64,000 nt of DNA from Melieria omissa (GCA_963971225.1 OZ020267.1:73209614-73273613); one strand, 5' to 3'. Positions 23,694 through 36,060 are shown, counted from the stretch's first letter. The notes: a model not told the origin generated them from the letters alone. Translations and numbers: made by a program.

Positions 23694-25818
23694 CAGGAAT
23701 AGGTCGCCAACGAAGGCGATTGTGAGCGTGACACCTTATGAAAGATGGCATGGCAGGAAAGCATCGGTTTCGCATTTGCGCACATTTGGGTGCGATGCGG
23801 TGGTTCTAAAGAAAGGTCCAAAAATTCGCGGTAATAAATTCGTACCAAAAGGTGAAAAGCTGAAGTTTGTTGGGTATCACGATCTCACAAAAGGGTACCG
23901 TTTATTCAATACGCAGACGAAGCAAATTACGATCGGGCGCGATGTTATTTTTTTTGAAAATTCATTTGAACAAATGCCAAGCAGCACACACGATCGCGAG
24001 GAACCTATTTTCGTAAATGCAAGTGAGCCTGAGTCTTACGGGTTGCATGATAGAATAAAACGTGACACAACTAATACAAACGTTGAGGTGCCAGATGACA
24101 GCAGCGTGGAAGAAGCAAGTGAATCCAGTTCAGAAGAGAAAATCGATCAGGTCAGAAATAAAAGGAAAAGGGGACGACCGAAGATTGTGCGGACAGGCGG
24201 CGTAGGCAGACCACGGAAAATTTATTGTACAGATAGTGGACCTGAAATGTTGAATGCTGTAGTAGAGAATCCAAGCACTGTGGCTGCGGCATTAAGTTCA
24301 TCAAATGCTCATGATTGGAAAGCGGCAATGCAGCTGGAATATGACACATTAATGCGTAATGGTACGTGGGAGCTGGTAGACATGCCAAAAAACAAAAATG
24401 TTATTAAATGCAAATGGGTTTTTGCGCTGAAAAGAAAGTCGGATGGTACAATCGAAAGGTACAAGGCGAGGCTAGTTGCGCTTGGGTGTGCGCAGCGCTA
24501 CAACGTTGATTACCGGGAAACATTTGCGCCAGTTGTTCGGCACTCTACAATAAGATTACTGTTGGCGTTAGCCGCGAGACATGGGTTATTGATAAATCAT
24601 GTTGATATTGTGTCGGCTTATTTGAACGGCGAATTAAAAGAGGAGGTATATATGGTTCAGCCGCCAATGTTTGAGGATGAACAAAATTTGAATAAAGTTT
24701 GTAAACTTAAAAAGGCTTTGTACGGCTTAAAACAAGCTGGTCGCGAATGGAACCGCAAGGTTACCGATATAATATTGAAGATGAACTTTGTTAGATGCAT
24801 ACACGATACTTGTGTTTATGTGCGACGAAACGGTGATAAAGTCTGCATTATCGGTTTATACGTTGATGACATGATGATAGCGTGTTCGAGCAAAAGTGAC
24901 ATGAAAGCAGTCATTGAATCGCTTAACAAATACATTGAAACAGTTGATCGTGGCCCACTGTCATTTTATTTGGGCATGGAAGTTGAGCGCGTTGGTGATC
25001 GAGGTGACATCACAATCCATCAGAAACGTTATACGGCGCAGATTATTCAGCAGTGGGACATGGGAGATTGCAAGCCTGCAGCAACTCCATGGGCTGCTGG
25101 TACGGTACTGCAAAAGTGTGAGAAGGAGGGTTGCGACTTGGTCACGAAGCGCTACCAAAGTTTAATAGGGGCACTCATGTATTTGGCTATAATCTCGCGG
25201 CCCGATATTGCCCATGTAGTGTCCAAGCTATCGCAGTACAACTCACATCCACATAAGGAGCACATGAATGCAGCGAAATATGTGCTGCGATACCTGAAGC
25301 AGAATCCAGTTGGTAAATTAACTTATTCTGCTAATTCGAAAGACTTTGTATGTTTCACAGATGCCGATTGGGGTAATGATAACTTCGACCGGAAATCGTT
25401 TACCGGATGTGTCGTCCTAATGGCCGGTGGTGCTACAGCCTGGGAGTCACGAAAGCAGTCGGTAGTGGCTTTGAGCACAATGGAGGCCGAGTATATTGCG
25501 TTGTGCCAGGGGACCAAAGAATTGGTTTTTCAACGTGGTTTACTGAGCGAATTGGGGTACACAGAATATGTCGATGTTCCTACTCCAATGATGTGCGATA
25601 ATCAAAGTGCACTGTTCATGGTGCAAAATCCGACGGTGCAGAAGAAAAGCAAGCACATCGACATACAATACCACTACATCCGCGAGAAGTACGAGCAGCA
25701 AGAAATTGAGGTGAAATATGTTGCAACAGATGAGAATGCGGCGGATGTGCTCACTAAACCTCTGGGCAAACAGAAACATATTGAAGCGTGCAAGTTACTA
25801 AGAATTGAATTTGAATGA
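23694..25818 (+). pseudogene. Copia pol, 3' part (integrase C-terminus, reverse transcriptase, RNase H)
   Basis: Continuation of the copia frame after the nested element, open to a TGA at 25816-25818. Counting from the GTG at 23686: the integrase C-terminal region covers about 1-200 and includes two AT-hook-like cores (KRGRPK near 161, VGRPRK near 173). The reverse transcriptase covers about 225-470, with FAPVVRHSTIR near 280, a KALYGLKQAGREWN block near 343 and the catalytic YVDDMM near 393. RNase H follows with FTDADWG and STMEAEYIAL. All catalytic motifs I can recognise are present. No frameshift or stop is visible within this part, so only the nested insertion disables the element. Confidence 0.93.
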
Positions 25819-25856
25819 AATTGTAATAATTTTTGGTTTGTAAAAGTGCTTGGGTT

Positions 25857-25866
25857 GAAGGAGGGA
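25857..25866 (+). promoter_or_regulatory. Copia polypurine tract
   Basis: GAAGGAGGGA ends one base before the 3' LTR start (25868). This is the expected position for plus-strand DNA priming. Confidence 0.8.
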
Positions 25867-25867
25867 T

Positions 25868-26057
25868 TGTTGATAAAAAATGCAACTCTGCAACCCAATC
25901 GCTTACTCTTACTTATGTACTATTTTCCAGTACATTACAACAAAGTAGAACATTGTCACTTGTATATAATGTCATACCACTTTTCACTTTGATCACTTGG
26001 AATAAAACCTTCATAAGAAAAACACGTGTTGTCTAGATCTCGGGAAACCTGCTGACA
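25868..26057 (+). repeat. Copia 3' LTR
   Basis: 190 bp, matching 19110-19299 with one visible difference. It is followed directly by ATTTT and the rest of the pentanucleotide array. Confidence 0.95.
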
Positions 26058-26148
26058 ATTTTATTTTATTTTATTTTATTTTATTTTATTTTATTTTATT
26101 TTATTTTATTTTATTTTATTTTATTTTATTTTATTTTATTTTATTTTA
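26058..26148. repeat. (ATTTT)n array, right part
   Basis: About 18 perfect ATTTT units, the continuation of the array at 18716-19109 after the copia insertion. Confidence 0.97.
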
Positions 26149-27818
26149 CGCTCCTTTTTCTCCTATCTCAATTTATCTTAAACTGAAACTCCTTCGCTCC
26201 ACTCCACAACCAACAATCACACCAGTTGCCATCAACACTCCAGGTCAAATATTTCCTTTGTAAAGTCTTATCGCTTCACTGCCAATTTTAAGCTAATATC
26301 ACTTGAAATTTTATTCCACATTCCATCACTCTTTCCTCGCCCCACCTCGTCTAATCTTATCCTCAGCAACTCAGCGCAGCTGCCACCGGCAAATCTGCCA
26401 CGCAGTCGTCTCCCCTTTTCTCTTTCAAGCTGCATAGTAGCTCAGTGCGCGTTGATTGTTCGCCGACAGACAATGAAAATTCGCGTTGAACTGCAGCAAG
26501 CATTATTTTTGCGCCATTATCTGCTGCTTTATTCACTTTTGGCGGCGCTGCAGTGGTGCGGCTTCTTTTAATTAGAAACCGAGCAGAGAATGGAAGTTTG
26601 CGCGCCGCTGCAGGTGTTTTCGTTCTTCCAGCTCGCGCTGCTTGCACTTTTTAATTGTTACTGCAACAGCAATGCTGCTGCTGTTGCTGCTGCTGCAAAC
26701 TCATTGTCAGTCTGGCAACTTGAGCTGTCAACCTAAAAATGTTTTGCATTACTCTTCTGCTCTGCTTCTTGTTTGGGCGTTTTAATGCGCTCAGCCCAAC
26801 TCGCAAGTGGCGGTGAAGAAAAAAACCAAACCAAACCAAACTAAGCGACATGGCTGACGGGGCTGCTTATTAGTGCAGTGTTTTTTTCCATCTTTTTTTT
26901 TATTTATTTTTTTACTGATGAGGTGATGAGGTGACAGCATGTTGAGCACAGATTATTTTCAGCAAAAAAACATAAACCGAGTAAAAAAAAACCAGCACCG
27001 GCGCTGCATTCACGTCAACGCCATAATGAGCCGAGGCGCAAGCAGAAGGCAAAAGTGTATTTGAGGTCCTCTTCAGTCAACTGACTGACTGCCGCATAAT
27101 CCGGCGCAGTTTGAAAATAAATAAGCAAAAATCTGAAATTTTTTTTTGGGAAAAACCAAATCAAAGTGGCAACAAAATACAGCAAAAATTTTGCCAGCAA
27201 CCGCACTTTTCATTCATGGCCAAAAACAAAAAGAGGAAAAACCAAAACAATGCATTGTACATAAATGCAAATACACCGCACTGGCAGTGGCAGTGGCAGC
27301 GCCGTTACCTAAGCAGGAATTCGAGGCATTTGCGGTGGTGGGAAAAAATACAAAAAAACCATATATACTCGTACAAATAATACATTAATTAGCCACAGCT
27401 AACAAATGTTGTGGAGTGCGAAAACACCGCAGGCCATGCGCGCGTGTATGTATGTGTGTGTGTGTGTGTGTGCGTAAATTTTGTTGTGAGCTCATTAGCA
27501 TAAAATCGGAGCACATTGAGCTGTTGTTTCATGGCGGTGTGTTGCTGGTAATTGACACTTTTCGCTTTGTTTCGCACGGCTTGTCGGTCTCAATTTCAAT
27601 ATTTCAGTCAGTATTTCATGCAAAACTCATGGCCCAAATATTCGTTACACCTAAAGCGAGCACTTTTCAAAAGCACCAAGTAACACTACTGATTAGTCGA
27701 ATGACGAGATATTTGTATTAGGAACTAGTTATAACACTTGAATTTGATTGATAGGTTCTACAGTAAACTTTCGATGTTTTTATATTAAGAACTGATTTAT
27801 GTCTCTGAGAGTTGTGAC
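26149..27818. other. Spacer without recognised genes
   Basis: A moderately GC-rich block covers about 26380-26850, including a (GCT/GCA)n-like run near 26665-26697. A GT-rich run lies near 27448-27471. I recognise no product in any frame. Confidence 0.5.
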
Positions 27819-28335
27819 TCTATAGTCTAGTCTAGTCTGGATCCAGTCTGAGTCTGATTTAAGTCTAGTCACACTCTGGTTTGAGTTTAGTCTGAGTCTA
27901 GCCTGTGTCCAATCCGAGTCAGATATGAGTATACTCTGAATCTAGTTTCAATCCAGTATAAGTTTAGAGTCTAGTCTGAGTGAATTTTTAGTCTAGTCTG
28001 AGTCAAATCTGAGTCTAGTCTGAGTCTGGTCTGAGTTAAGGATGAGTCTAATCTGAGTCTAGTCTGAGTCGAGTCTTAGTCTAGTCGAAGTCTCATCTCA
28101 AATTAGTATGATTATAGTCTAAGTCTAATCTGAGTTAAGTCTGTCTCTAGTCTGAGAAAATCCTAAGCCTACTCTAAGTCTAGTCTTATTCTCGTCTCAA
28201 TCTTATGTGAGTCTTATTCCAATTTGATCTGAGGTTAGTATGAGCCTAGTCTAAATCTGAGGTTAGTATGAGTCTAGTCTAAATCTAGTCTGAGTCCATT
28301 CTGAGTCTAGTGTGAATCTAGCTTGAATCTAGTTC
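27819..28335. repeat. Degenerate minisatellite of TCTAGTCTGAG-like units
   Basis: About 500 bp are built from short variants of 'AGTCTAGTCTGAGTCT', with a basic unit of 6-12 bp. Units drift (AGTATGAG, AATCTGAG, AGTCTAAA). No long frame passes through it. It looks like locally expanded simple sequence. Confidence 0.88.
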
Positions 28336-29639
28336 GATAATTTGCAAAGTTTACTGCCGGAAAGTCTCAAATGGGAAGAATGGTTAAAAACGTCCAGGAG
28401 GAAGTGTAGAAGAAAAGACCCGGAGGCGGTAAATGAGGAAGTGCATTGCCACCAGATGTGCGGAAAATTTTCTAGCACCCTTTATCTCTTCTTGGTAGAT
28501 GTGATAGATGTCCACTTAAAATAAATCATATTGTATGTGCAAATATTATGTTTATAATTTTGTAATTGGAGGGTTGTGGATTCGATTCCCAGTTCAAACT
28601 GTCCCCCGCAATTTTCCAAATTGTTTTTCCTTCTACGGACAAACGAAAAATGATGCATTGCTTATCGAAGACACCAATCATCTGATATCAACTCCTTTTA
28701 CCTATGCAGAAGCTTCTCTCTCCTGGGAGACAATAGATGGCAGCTCAGCCTGAACTGCCGGAGATGAGCCAGCAGCCAATACAAGAAATTTGCCCTATTG
28801 AGGCCCTAAGCACCCAAGCGAAGGAATTAAATTTCTAAAAATTGAAAAAGGGATTTTTCTTCTGAGAGAAGCAGATTTCCATTTATTAAATTTTCTCGAA
28901 TCTAAAACTAAATTTGTCTCTAAAATTGAAATGGTGAATCTCAAAATTGTTTAACATGCTCGAAGAGTGCAACTGTTTCTGTTCCAACTGTTACTTGCAC
29001 TGTTAATTCGCGAATAGCTCGAAGCCATGCGAATATTTTTTCGCTTTTAAAGCGCCACACTTGACGCTACACAATTGAATTTAATGGCCTGTTGTAAATA
29101 TTTAGTACGTTTCGCAAGTTTTCTGCCAGTCAAAATGCCAACTAAGCTGAAATGCTTATTTTGCTGTTGTTGCAAATTAATTGCACCAAATTGCGAATAA
29201 GCGGCGTACGGGACACATAAAATACGGCTGCGTGTGCAAACAAAAATGAAATTAATGCGATTCGGGACGTCGAACAACGGTGAAAACAACAACGGCAACG
29301 TGCAGCAAGTAAAGTACTCCACATACAATTCATACACAATGGCGAAAATACGCAACAGTGCGTACCCTATCTATCGCTGAGCGGCTGGCACCCGCTAAGA
29401 AGCCTCCATGAAATATTGGCAATTTGTCAAAAGCAGCACAGCACAACAGTGGCAACATTAAGCGACATTAGCCGCCGCAGCCGCACAGCCTCAATCGAAG
29501 CCCGTTATGAACATGGCCCACAGCAATTCGGCATTGAATTATTGCGGTGAATAATTTCAATTGAAATGGCGGCAAAAGCGCCAACCAGCCAATTAACCCT
29601 CTTGTTTGGAGGTTATGTTTGGGTTGTAAATATATTTCC
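28336..29639. other. Spacer without recognised genes
   Basis: A B-box-like GGATTCGATTCCC lies near 28570-28583, but no A box is visible upstream, so I do not call a SINE. The rest is unassigned. Confidence 0.45.
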
Positions 29640-30905
29640 AAGTCAATGGGAAACATTATACGTGATGTGTGAAGGTAAAGGAGCCTAAAACGACGCTTGG
29701 TATGGGAGACAATAGAAACATTGTTGAAAAAATATACTTTTTTCTTCAAACTAAAATTAAAAAAGCAATAAGTAATCATGGATGGAATCAGCCGGAAGGA
29801 ATCATGGGACCAAAAACGTTTTGATTGTTCTAATTTTAAAATTAAAAAATTAGAAAACATGGAAGAATAACATTCCAAGTCAATAAGAAATAAGAGGGAA
29901 TAGAGAAAATATATAAAAACTATAAGGAAATCTGGGAGGTTTGGAAGATTTCTTCCCTTAGTAAGGTAACAGTAGACAAATTTGTGACACAAATTTGTTT
30001 AGTGTCAAACAAATCCCTAATCCGAGAAGAATCATGAGGCCAAAACAGCTCTAACTGTTCCCAAATTAAATAAAAGAATTGGAAAATATGAACCTTAAGG
30101 AATCATGGATGGAATCAGCTGGAAAGAATCATGGGACCAAAACAACGGATTGATTGTTCCAAGTTTAAACCGAAGGAATTGAAAATACATTGAAGAATGG
30201 CATTCTAAGTAGATGGGAAATTAGAAGAAATTGAGAAATTATAAAGAAAATAGAAGGCTTGGAAAGTTCCGCTTAGTATGGGAGCAATGGACGAATTATA
30301 CAAAAATTTGTTTTTTTTTGTTAAGGTTAAAAGTCCCTAACTCAAGGAGAATTAAGAGGCTAAAAAAGCTCTGTTCCAAACTGAAAATAAAAGAATTGGA
30401 AAACATTGAAGAATCACATTCGAAGTCAATGGGAAACAAAAGAAAATATATAGAAAATAATGAGAAATCTGTAAGGTTTGAGAGGAAATGGAACCTAGAG
30501 TCCCAGTTGATTCTTGAGCAATAGGCAAATGATGCAAAAATATGCTTTTTGGTGTTCAATTAAAAAGTTCCTAACTCGAGGAGAATCATGGGACCAAAAA
30601 AGTTCGGATTATTCTAAATTAAAAAAAATAAAACAAAAGAATTGGAAAACATTGAAGTGCAACACTCAAATCAATAAGAAATAAGAGGAAATAAAGAAAA
30701 TAGAGGAAACTCTGGGAGGTTTAAAAGGTAATGAGGCCTAGGTTGTGCTTGGTATGGGATCCATAGACAAATTTTTAGAAATATGTGTTTTTTGTTTTGT
30801 GTTATAATTAAAGAATCTTTAACCTGAGAAGCATCATCTCTCATTTTTTCAGCTCTGATTGTTTCAAGTTTAAAACAAAAGAATTGGAAAACATGGTTTC
30901 TGCAT
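29640..30905. repeat. Diverged tandem array, unit about 230-250 bp
   Basis: Recurring blocks in fixed order are 'GAATCATGGGACCAAAA' (near 29801, 30128, 30587; variants near 30041 and 30346), 'GAATTGGAAAACAT' (near 30394, 30638, 30881), and 'TCAATAAGAAATAAGAGG' (near 29880 and 30674). Each copy has accumulated indels. No frame is conserved. Confidence 0.8.
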
Positions 30906-32279
30906 GCACTGAAGTCAAATCCTGCTTCACTTACACGTATTTCATTTTTTTGAACTACAAAAAATTTTTCAGAAAAATTAAAATTTGCTGTACAAAAAAC
31001 CACCGCTAAAACCTAGAAGGTTCTGAATTCTTTTCATATTTGCAATATCTACTGACTCTTTTATCAACTAGAGGGTTAAACTTTCGCCCCCGCCATGCAA
31101 CCGCAACGGCTGCTGCACGACAGTTGCTGGTGATTTGGCATGTTAACACAAAAGTTTTTGGGCCACACGACCAACAGCCGCTGCCAAGTTCAAGTATTTA
31201 CAAGCTTGTTTGGCAGTAGCCCCCACAATTCCTTCCCTGCACCCTCTCCCGCCTCCACCACACAGTCCAGTATCCTAGTAACAGCTACACACATACTCCG
31301 TACATGTGATGTGCGCACAGCAGCCCCGACGAAGTGTTGCCAATTAAATCGCGTCGCGTGCCGGTAGTTTCAGTCATTTGTTGGTGTTGTTGTTGTTGAC
31401 ATTCAGTCGGCATTTCGGCCATTTAGCCAGCTAACCAGCATTAATTGTTTCTAATTAGCGTTAGGCTATTAAATTATTTCAACGCAAAATACCGAAAATT
31501 TATTTCACTTATAATTTCACTCGATTTCAATTGTAAAGTAAAATGTGCAAATTTCAACGTCTGGCACGCTTCACGCTTCGCTTCGCCATTGTAGCAACGC
31601 TTCTCAGCTATTTTGCGTAAATCTCACTGCTCAACAAAATGTTCATCCAGTTGTTGCCATTTGTTATTGTTGTTGTTACAACACGTAGAGCAACATTGTT
31701 GTTGGCCATTTGGTAGTGTTGCATATTTTATTTGACTAATTAAAAAGACGTGCTTACATTAATTGGCCGCCGTAATTGCGTTTCATTTGGGACCCTAACG
31801 ACAACGCGGCGAAGCTTCGCTGGCGCTGTGGTGCACTTCCTGCCACAATCCCGAAAGCGGCCTTTGTAATGTGCCGCCGATGGCACCGAAATGCTCTTAA
31901 CCGCTTGGTGCGTCTTTATGGTTTGCGGCTTTTGTCTGCCTGTTGTGTTCGCATTGTCGAATTGTTCATTTTCTCGGGCATGTCGCACAGGTAGCACAGG
32001 TATGGTAGCTGTTTATCGCAACCTTAAGTGGTCATTTATATGCGTTTCCTGCTGCATTGCTCCATGTGCCATGAACCATGAAATATACAAGTACAATTAT
32101 TTAAGGCAGAGCTGGATCGACTTATTATACTTTAATGCTACTAACAGAGCTTACAGTGTTTTCATAAAACATTTAATGGTTGTTTCACGCATCGTTTCAA
32201 AAAACATATTTAACATATAAAAGTTGTAGTAAAATTATATCGAAAAACTTTAAAGGCTAAAAATAACTAAAACTGTTGG
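30906..32279. other. Spacer without recognised genes
   Basis: (GTT)n-like runs lie near 31381-31399 and 31665-31677. A GC-richer block at about 31760-32000 has overlapping frames on both strands and no recognisable product. Confidence 0.5.
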
Positions 32280-32560
32280 TAGGCACTTGAAGCCAGTTCC
32301 GAACAACAAGTTCGATGCATAACTTCCCAACCAAGTTCTCGGAGCTTGTGGCGATTCACTATCGACGCATGTGGTCTGACGTTGTCGTGATGAAATTTCC
32401 AATTTCTTTTGAGGCAAATTTTTCATCATTTCGCCATTTCGTCATAGACAGAAACTGTTGGTAATCACTTGGTGCCTGGTGTGGACCATAAGTTGGATGC
32501 ATGAGAACAACTTAATGTTCCCTGTTAATGTATTTTGAATCTACCCGAACTGCAGAGAAA
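32280..32560 (-). pseudogene. Scrambled mariner transposase remnant
   Basis: Read on the minus strand, 32280-32405 translates with a mariner core around the second catalytic Asp (a 'FHHDN-RPHAS' block, then 'LRELGWEVMH'). The stretch 32405-32540 gives the downstream mariner block ('MHPTYGPHQAPSDYQQFLSM', then 'KFASKE'). Their order along the minus strand is the reverse of an intact gene, and the 'YQQF' segment appears twice, so the copy is rearranged as well as decayed. No terminal repeats are visible. Confidence 0.65.
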
Positions 32561-34299
32561 TCCGAATAGATCCTGCGGTGCCAAGGAGCTAAGGTGATCG
32601 CGTTTGAAAACTTCAGTGCCAAACGTCTCAAACCTCAAGGGTACCTGTTCGTAGTAGTTGATTCTCTGCCCATTCCATCAAACACACTGCAATTCTCGCC
32701 TGGCTATCAATCCTCGCTTGGCCACCGTTTTGCTTGATATTGTTGTAAGTGATCCACTTTGCATCATCAGTTCTAACTGGTTTCCGAAAAGAGTTGATTT
32801 TGTTAGTTGCCATTCAGCAGCGATTCGAAATTCGCTGAATGAGGTTTTTTACGTCAACTCGTGTGGCTCGAATACTTCAAACTTTTTTGTATTCAATCTT
32901 TTGAAGTGATTCCAATTTTTTTACTGTACAATTTTTAACTCCTAGGCAGTAGAGACAGTGCTTACATGATGCTAGTACTGAACCATTTCCATCATTTTAC
33001 TGATATGTCCATATTTGACAAATTTTAGTACATTAACGGAATTAATGAAACTAAAATTGCGCATAATTGGAAGTTAGTGTATTGGGATTGAGTATTATCA
33101 AAGAATATACAATATAAAGAATACGCATCTTCACAAATTTGTCAAGCGTGTTTCTTGACGCGGGCGGGAAGAGATGAGCGGAGGCATAGGTTGCGAAAAA
33201 TTTGCTCGCACTCAACAGTTTGCGATCTGGTTCGTCGAAGCGCAAGCGGAGAGTAAACAACGAGCCAAAGCATCGTCATCGTCGTTTCAACGAAGATGAT
33301 TCGGGATTCGCTAATGTTTTTGGTGTTGTCGTTTGTTGTGTGGATGCTTTTTGTGTTGCCGATTGGTTTTGCTGCACAGATTGCTGTCAGTCAATCGAAT
33401 CTTTGTGGTGTATGGCATTTTGCTGGCCAATGCTTTGATTTAAAAATTTGGTGGTTGATCCCAATTTAAAATGTTTACAAATATTTTTACGTGGCGAGTT
33501 CGAAGTAAAATTATTTGTTTATATTTTCGCATGGTTGATTACAATTTTGCGAATATGGGAAAACTACGAAAAAAATGAACTGATTGGCACATTGACTTCA
33601 ATATTCGTAAAACACTTGAAATCAAAAATAATTAGATGCGTGTTTTAATTTTTTTTTTTTTTTAAATCGAAATCTAACGGAGAAACCAAGGGTTAAAATA
33701 TTGTATAGAAAAACATAATTGAATAGGTCTATTGACTTTCAATAGGGCGAAAGCACTACTAAAGCACTAAATAAAGAAATAAATGATAAGACAAGTATTT
33801 TGTCATAAGAAAAATGTAAAAAATATATATTCTACACCTGAATGGTTCCATGGCGAATGATGTGACCACAAATTTACAATATTAGATTTTCTTATTTTAG
33901 TTCTTTTAAACAGGCATTATATGTGGGCCGTAAGAAAAGGTCCAAAGAACGGGACGGAAAATTATTACGGGCTAATAAAAACGTTTTCTTTCCTTTCCAA
34001 TTCCATTTTTATTGATTACTTATTATTTATTTTTTAATTGCCTGTAGCGATCATATAGGTCGCCATGACAGTCATATTTTATTTTCTTTTCTATGCTTTT
34101 GCGCACACTACAGTCGGTAGTGAGTGATATGCGACGCCGTGCAGGCTTATAGAAGAAGAACAAAAGCCAACCAGAAAATATAAATCGTTTTACAATTTCA
34201 GCTTTTCGCCAGCGCAACAACAAGAACAACAGCACATCGTCTTCCTCCTCTTCGCACAATTGAGCGAGAATGAACGAGTGAGCACAGACGCGGCATTCG
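32561..34299. other. Spacer without recognised genes
   Basis: Short frames only. A T-run lies near 33649-33662. I recognise nothing here. Confidence 0.5.
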
Positions 34300-35855
34300 T
34301 GTTTCTATGATTTGCGCTCAGAGCATTGTGCTGTAATTTCAAGTGTTTCCTCTCGTTGTCTACCCCCCGCATCTAGAAGACGGGTGGCGATATCAGCACC
34401 AGCATTCAAATTTTTGCTTGTACGTGATGCACACTCTTTATGCTTCATACTTTCAAAGCCAAGGTTGCAGTCAGTGTGGGACTTCAACCGCACTAAAACC
34501 ATCCCTCTCAAGTCCGAATTATCCCCCTGGTACGACCGTCAGGCATTTTGTCAGGAGGCGGGTTTGAGCATATAGCTCGAACTCTGTTAGCGTTTGTTTC
34601 TCGACTTTTTATTCGTCATGGTCCGTTGTCTCGGTTTAGTCATCGTTCGTCGTATCTTTCCCTTCAGCTGGCCTCTGCGCCGGTGAGAGCTGCTCTCGCT
34701 CACGTCTTCGTCTGGCTTGCTTGTTGCGGAGTTCGTTTATTATCTCAGCGGCCATGCAGCATACCGTGCTCCATGAGGGCAACCAGGTTCGCTGTGATGA
34801 CGGTGGAGCCCAGTGCCTCGTGGAGTCTTCGCCGCTGGCCCTCGAAGCGGGGGCATGCAAAAAAGGCATCTTCTGCGTCTTTTTGTGTGTCGCAGAGTTC
34901 GCACAGGGGGTCAGGCTCGAGCCCAAAGTGGTGGAGGTAGGCTTTAAAGCAGCCGTGCCCGCTGATAACTTGGGTGAGGAAGAAATCCACCTCGCCTCGC
35001 TTCCGGCTGAGCCACATTTTGATGTTAGGGATTAGCCGGTAGGTCCACCTGCCGTTAACTGTATTGTTACAGCGCGTTTGCCACTTAGATATGCTGTCGT
35101 CTCTCGTCGCAATGTGGCTTTGGAAGCGGCACTGGTGTTTGGTTCCACTCGCGATGACCAGAGCTGCGTCTTCCGATACTGTTCGGAAAGCTGAGCAGAT
35201 TCAGAGCGCGCACCGGCGATATGTCGCGTTGATATCTCGGACATAACAGGGTTTTACGAATGCGTCGTCCCAGACAGACGAGCCGTACAGCAGGGTTGAT
35301 GTGACGACGCCAACCAAAAGATTACTGCATTGCTGCTTGGGGCCGAACACATTTGCCATGATCTTGGACAGCGCGGTCGCTGCTGCTGCGTCGCCTTGTT
35401 GATTGCGTGTTGCAGATAGTCGCGGAAGCACAGCCGATAGTCAAGTAAGACCCCGGCTACGGCTTTGAGACAATGGTGCTACTGCCGACCGTAATCGTCG
35501 CTTTCTCAACTTTCTTACGGCTACTGACAAGGACTGCCTCCGTTTTGTGGGCAGCTAGAACCGCCGATTTAGCCACCAGCCACTCCTGTGCTGCCTCTGC
35601 GATCCGCGTCACCTCTGCCAATGTTTTGGCCACTGCCACGATTGACACATAGTCAGCGAAGCCGACGAATGTCACCCCTACAGAGACCTTGAGGCGCAGG
35701 ATGTCGTCGTACATGACGTTCCATAGCAAGGGCCCTAGGACGGACCTTTGCGGAACCCCGGCAGTGTCTTTGTGGTCAACGGTACCGTTTTTGGTGTCGT
35801 AGCGCAATGTCCTGCCGCTTAGATAACTGGAAATTAGGTACCCCTAGGTAGGGAA
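34300..35855 (-). pseudogene. 5'-truncated, dead R1-like non-LTR retrotransposon
   Basis: On the minus strand, 35807-35457 encodes the reverse transcriptase core ('GVPQRSVLGPLLWNVMYDDI' and 'FVGFADYVSIV'). The catalytic FADD is FADY here, so the enzyme is dead. The next blocks follow in shifted frames: 'VVTSTLLYGSSVWDDA' (about 35360) and a C-terminal zinc-binding region, 'FFLTQVISGHGCFKAYLHHF' with CELC and CPRFEGQ (35017-34745). Beyond it, 34640-34300 resembles an R1-type 3' untranslated region, with a 'GGTTTTAGTGCGGTTGAAG' stretch at about 34483-34501. The element is cut on its 5' side near 35855. Confidence 0.8.
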
Positions 35856-35861
35856 GGCTGT

Positions 35862-36060
35862 GTGCGTCACGAGTTGCACTGTCACTCGGAGGCCAAAATT
35901 ATTCATTGTGAATCCCTTTCTAAATCACTCTGGGAGCTTACCAGCAGTCTCAATCCCGGGACAAACCAGTTCGACTTCTTAATCAATGCGAGCATATCCG
36001 AGATTTGCACTTCAAGAAATTATGACCCCAGAGTACAGATCCAGTGCCATGGAAAGTGTT
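35862..36060 (-). pseudogene. Fragment of a non-LTR element, RNase H C-terminal region
   Basis: The stretch 35870-35960 matches 50345-50430 closely (shared 'CACTCGGAGGCCAAA', 'TTGTGAAT' and 'CAGTCTCAATC' blocks). The 50-kb copy is joined to a recognisable RNase H remnant, which identifies this one. It is broken by stops. Confidence 0.5.

Larger units (their letters stand above)
19110..26057 (+). mobile_element. Copia LTR retrotransposon, split by a nested DNA transposon
   Basis: The element runs LTR-PBS-gag-protease-integrase-RT-RNase H-PPT-LTR on the + strand. Both LTRs are 190 bp and start TGTTGAT and end GACA. I found one difference between them (19118 G versus A in the other copy), so insertion was recent. 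Without the 2.39-kb nested element (21293-23685) and its 8-bp duplication, the copia would be about 4.55 kb, close to the usual length for copia. The only evident disruption of its coding region is that nested insertion. Confidence 0.95.

Noticed and set aside
28535..28753. Possible second SINE with a B-box-like GGATTCGATTCC
   Set aside because: No A box at the correct distance, no tail and no target duplication could be seen.
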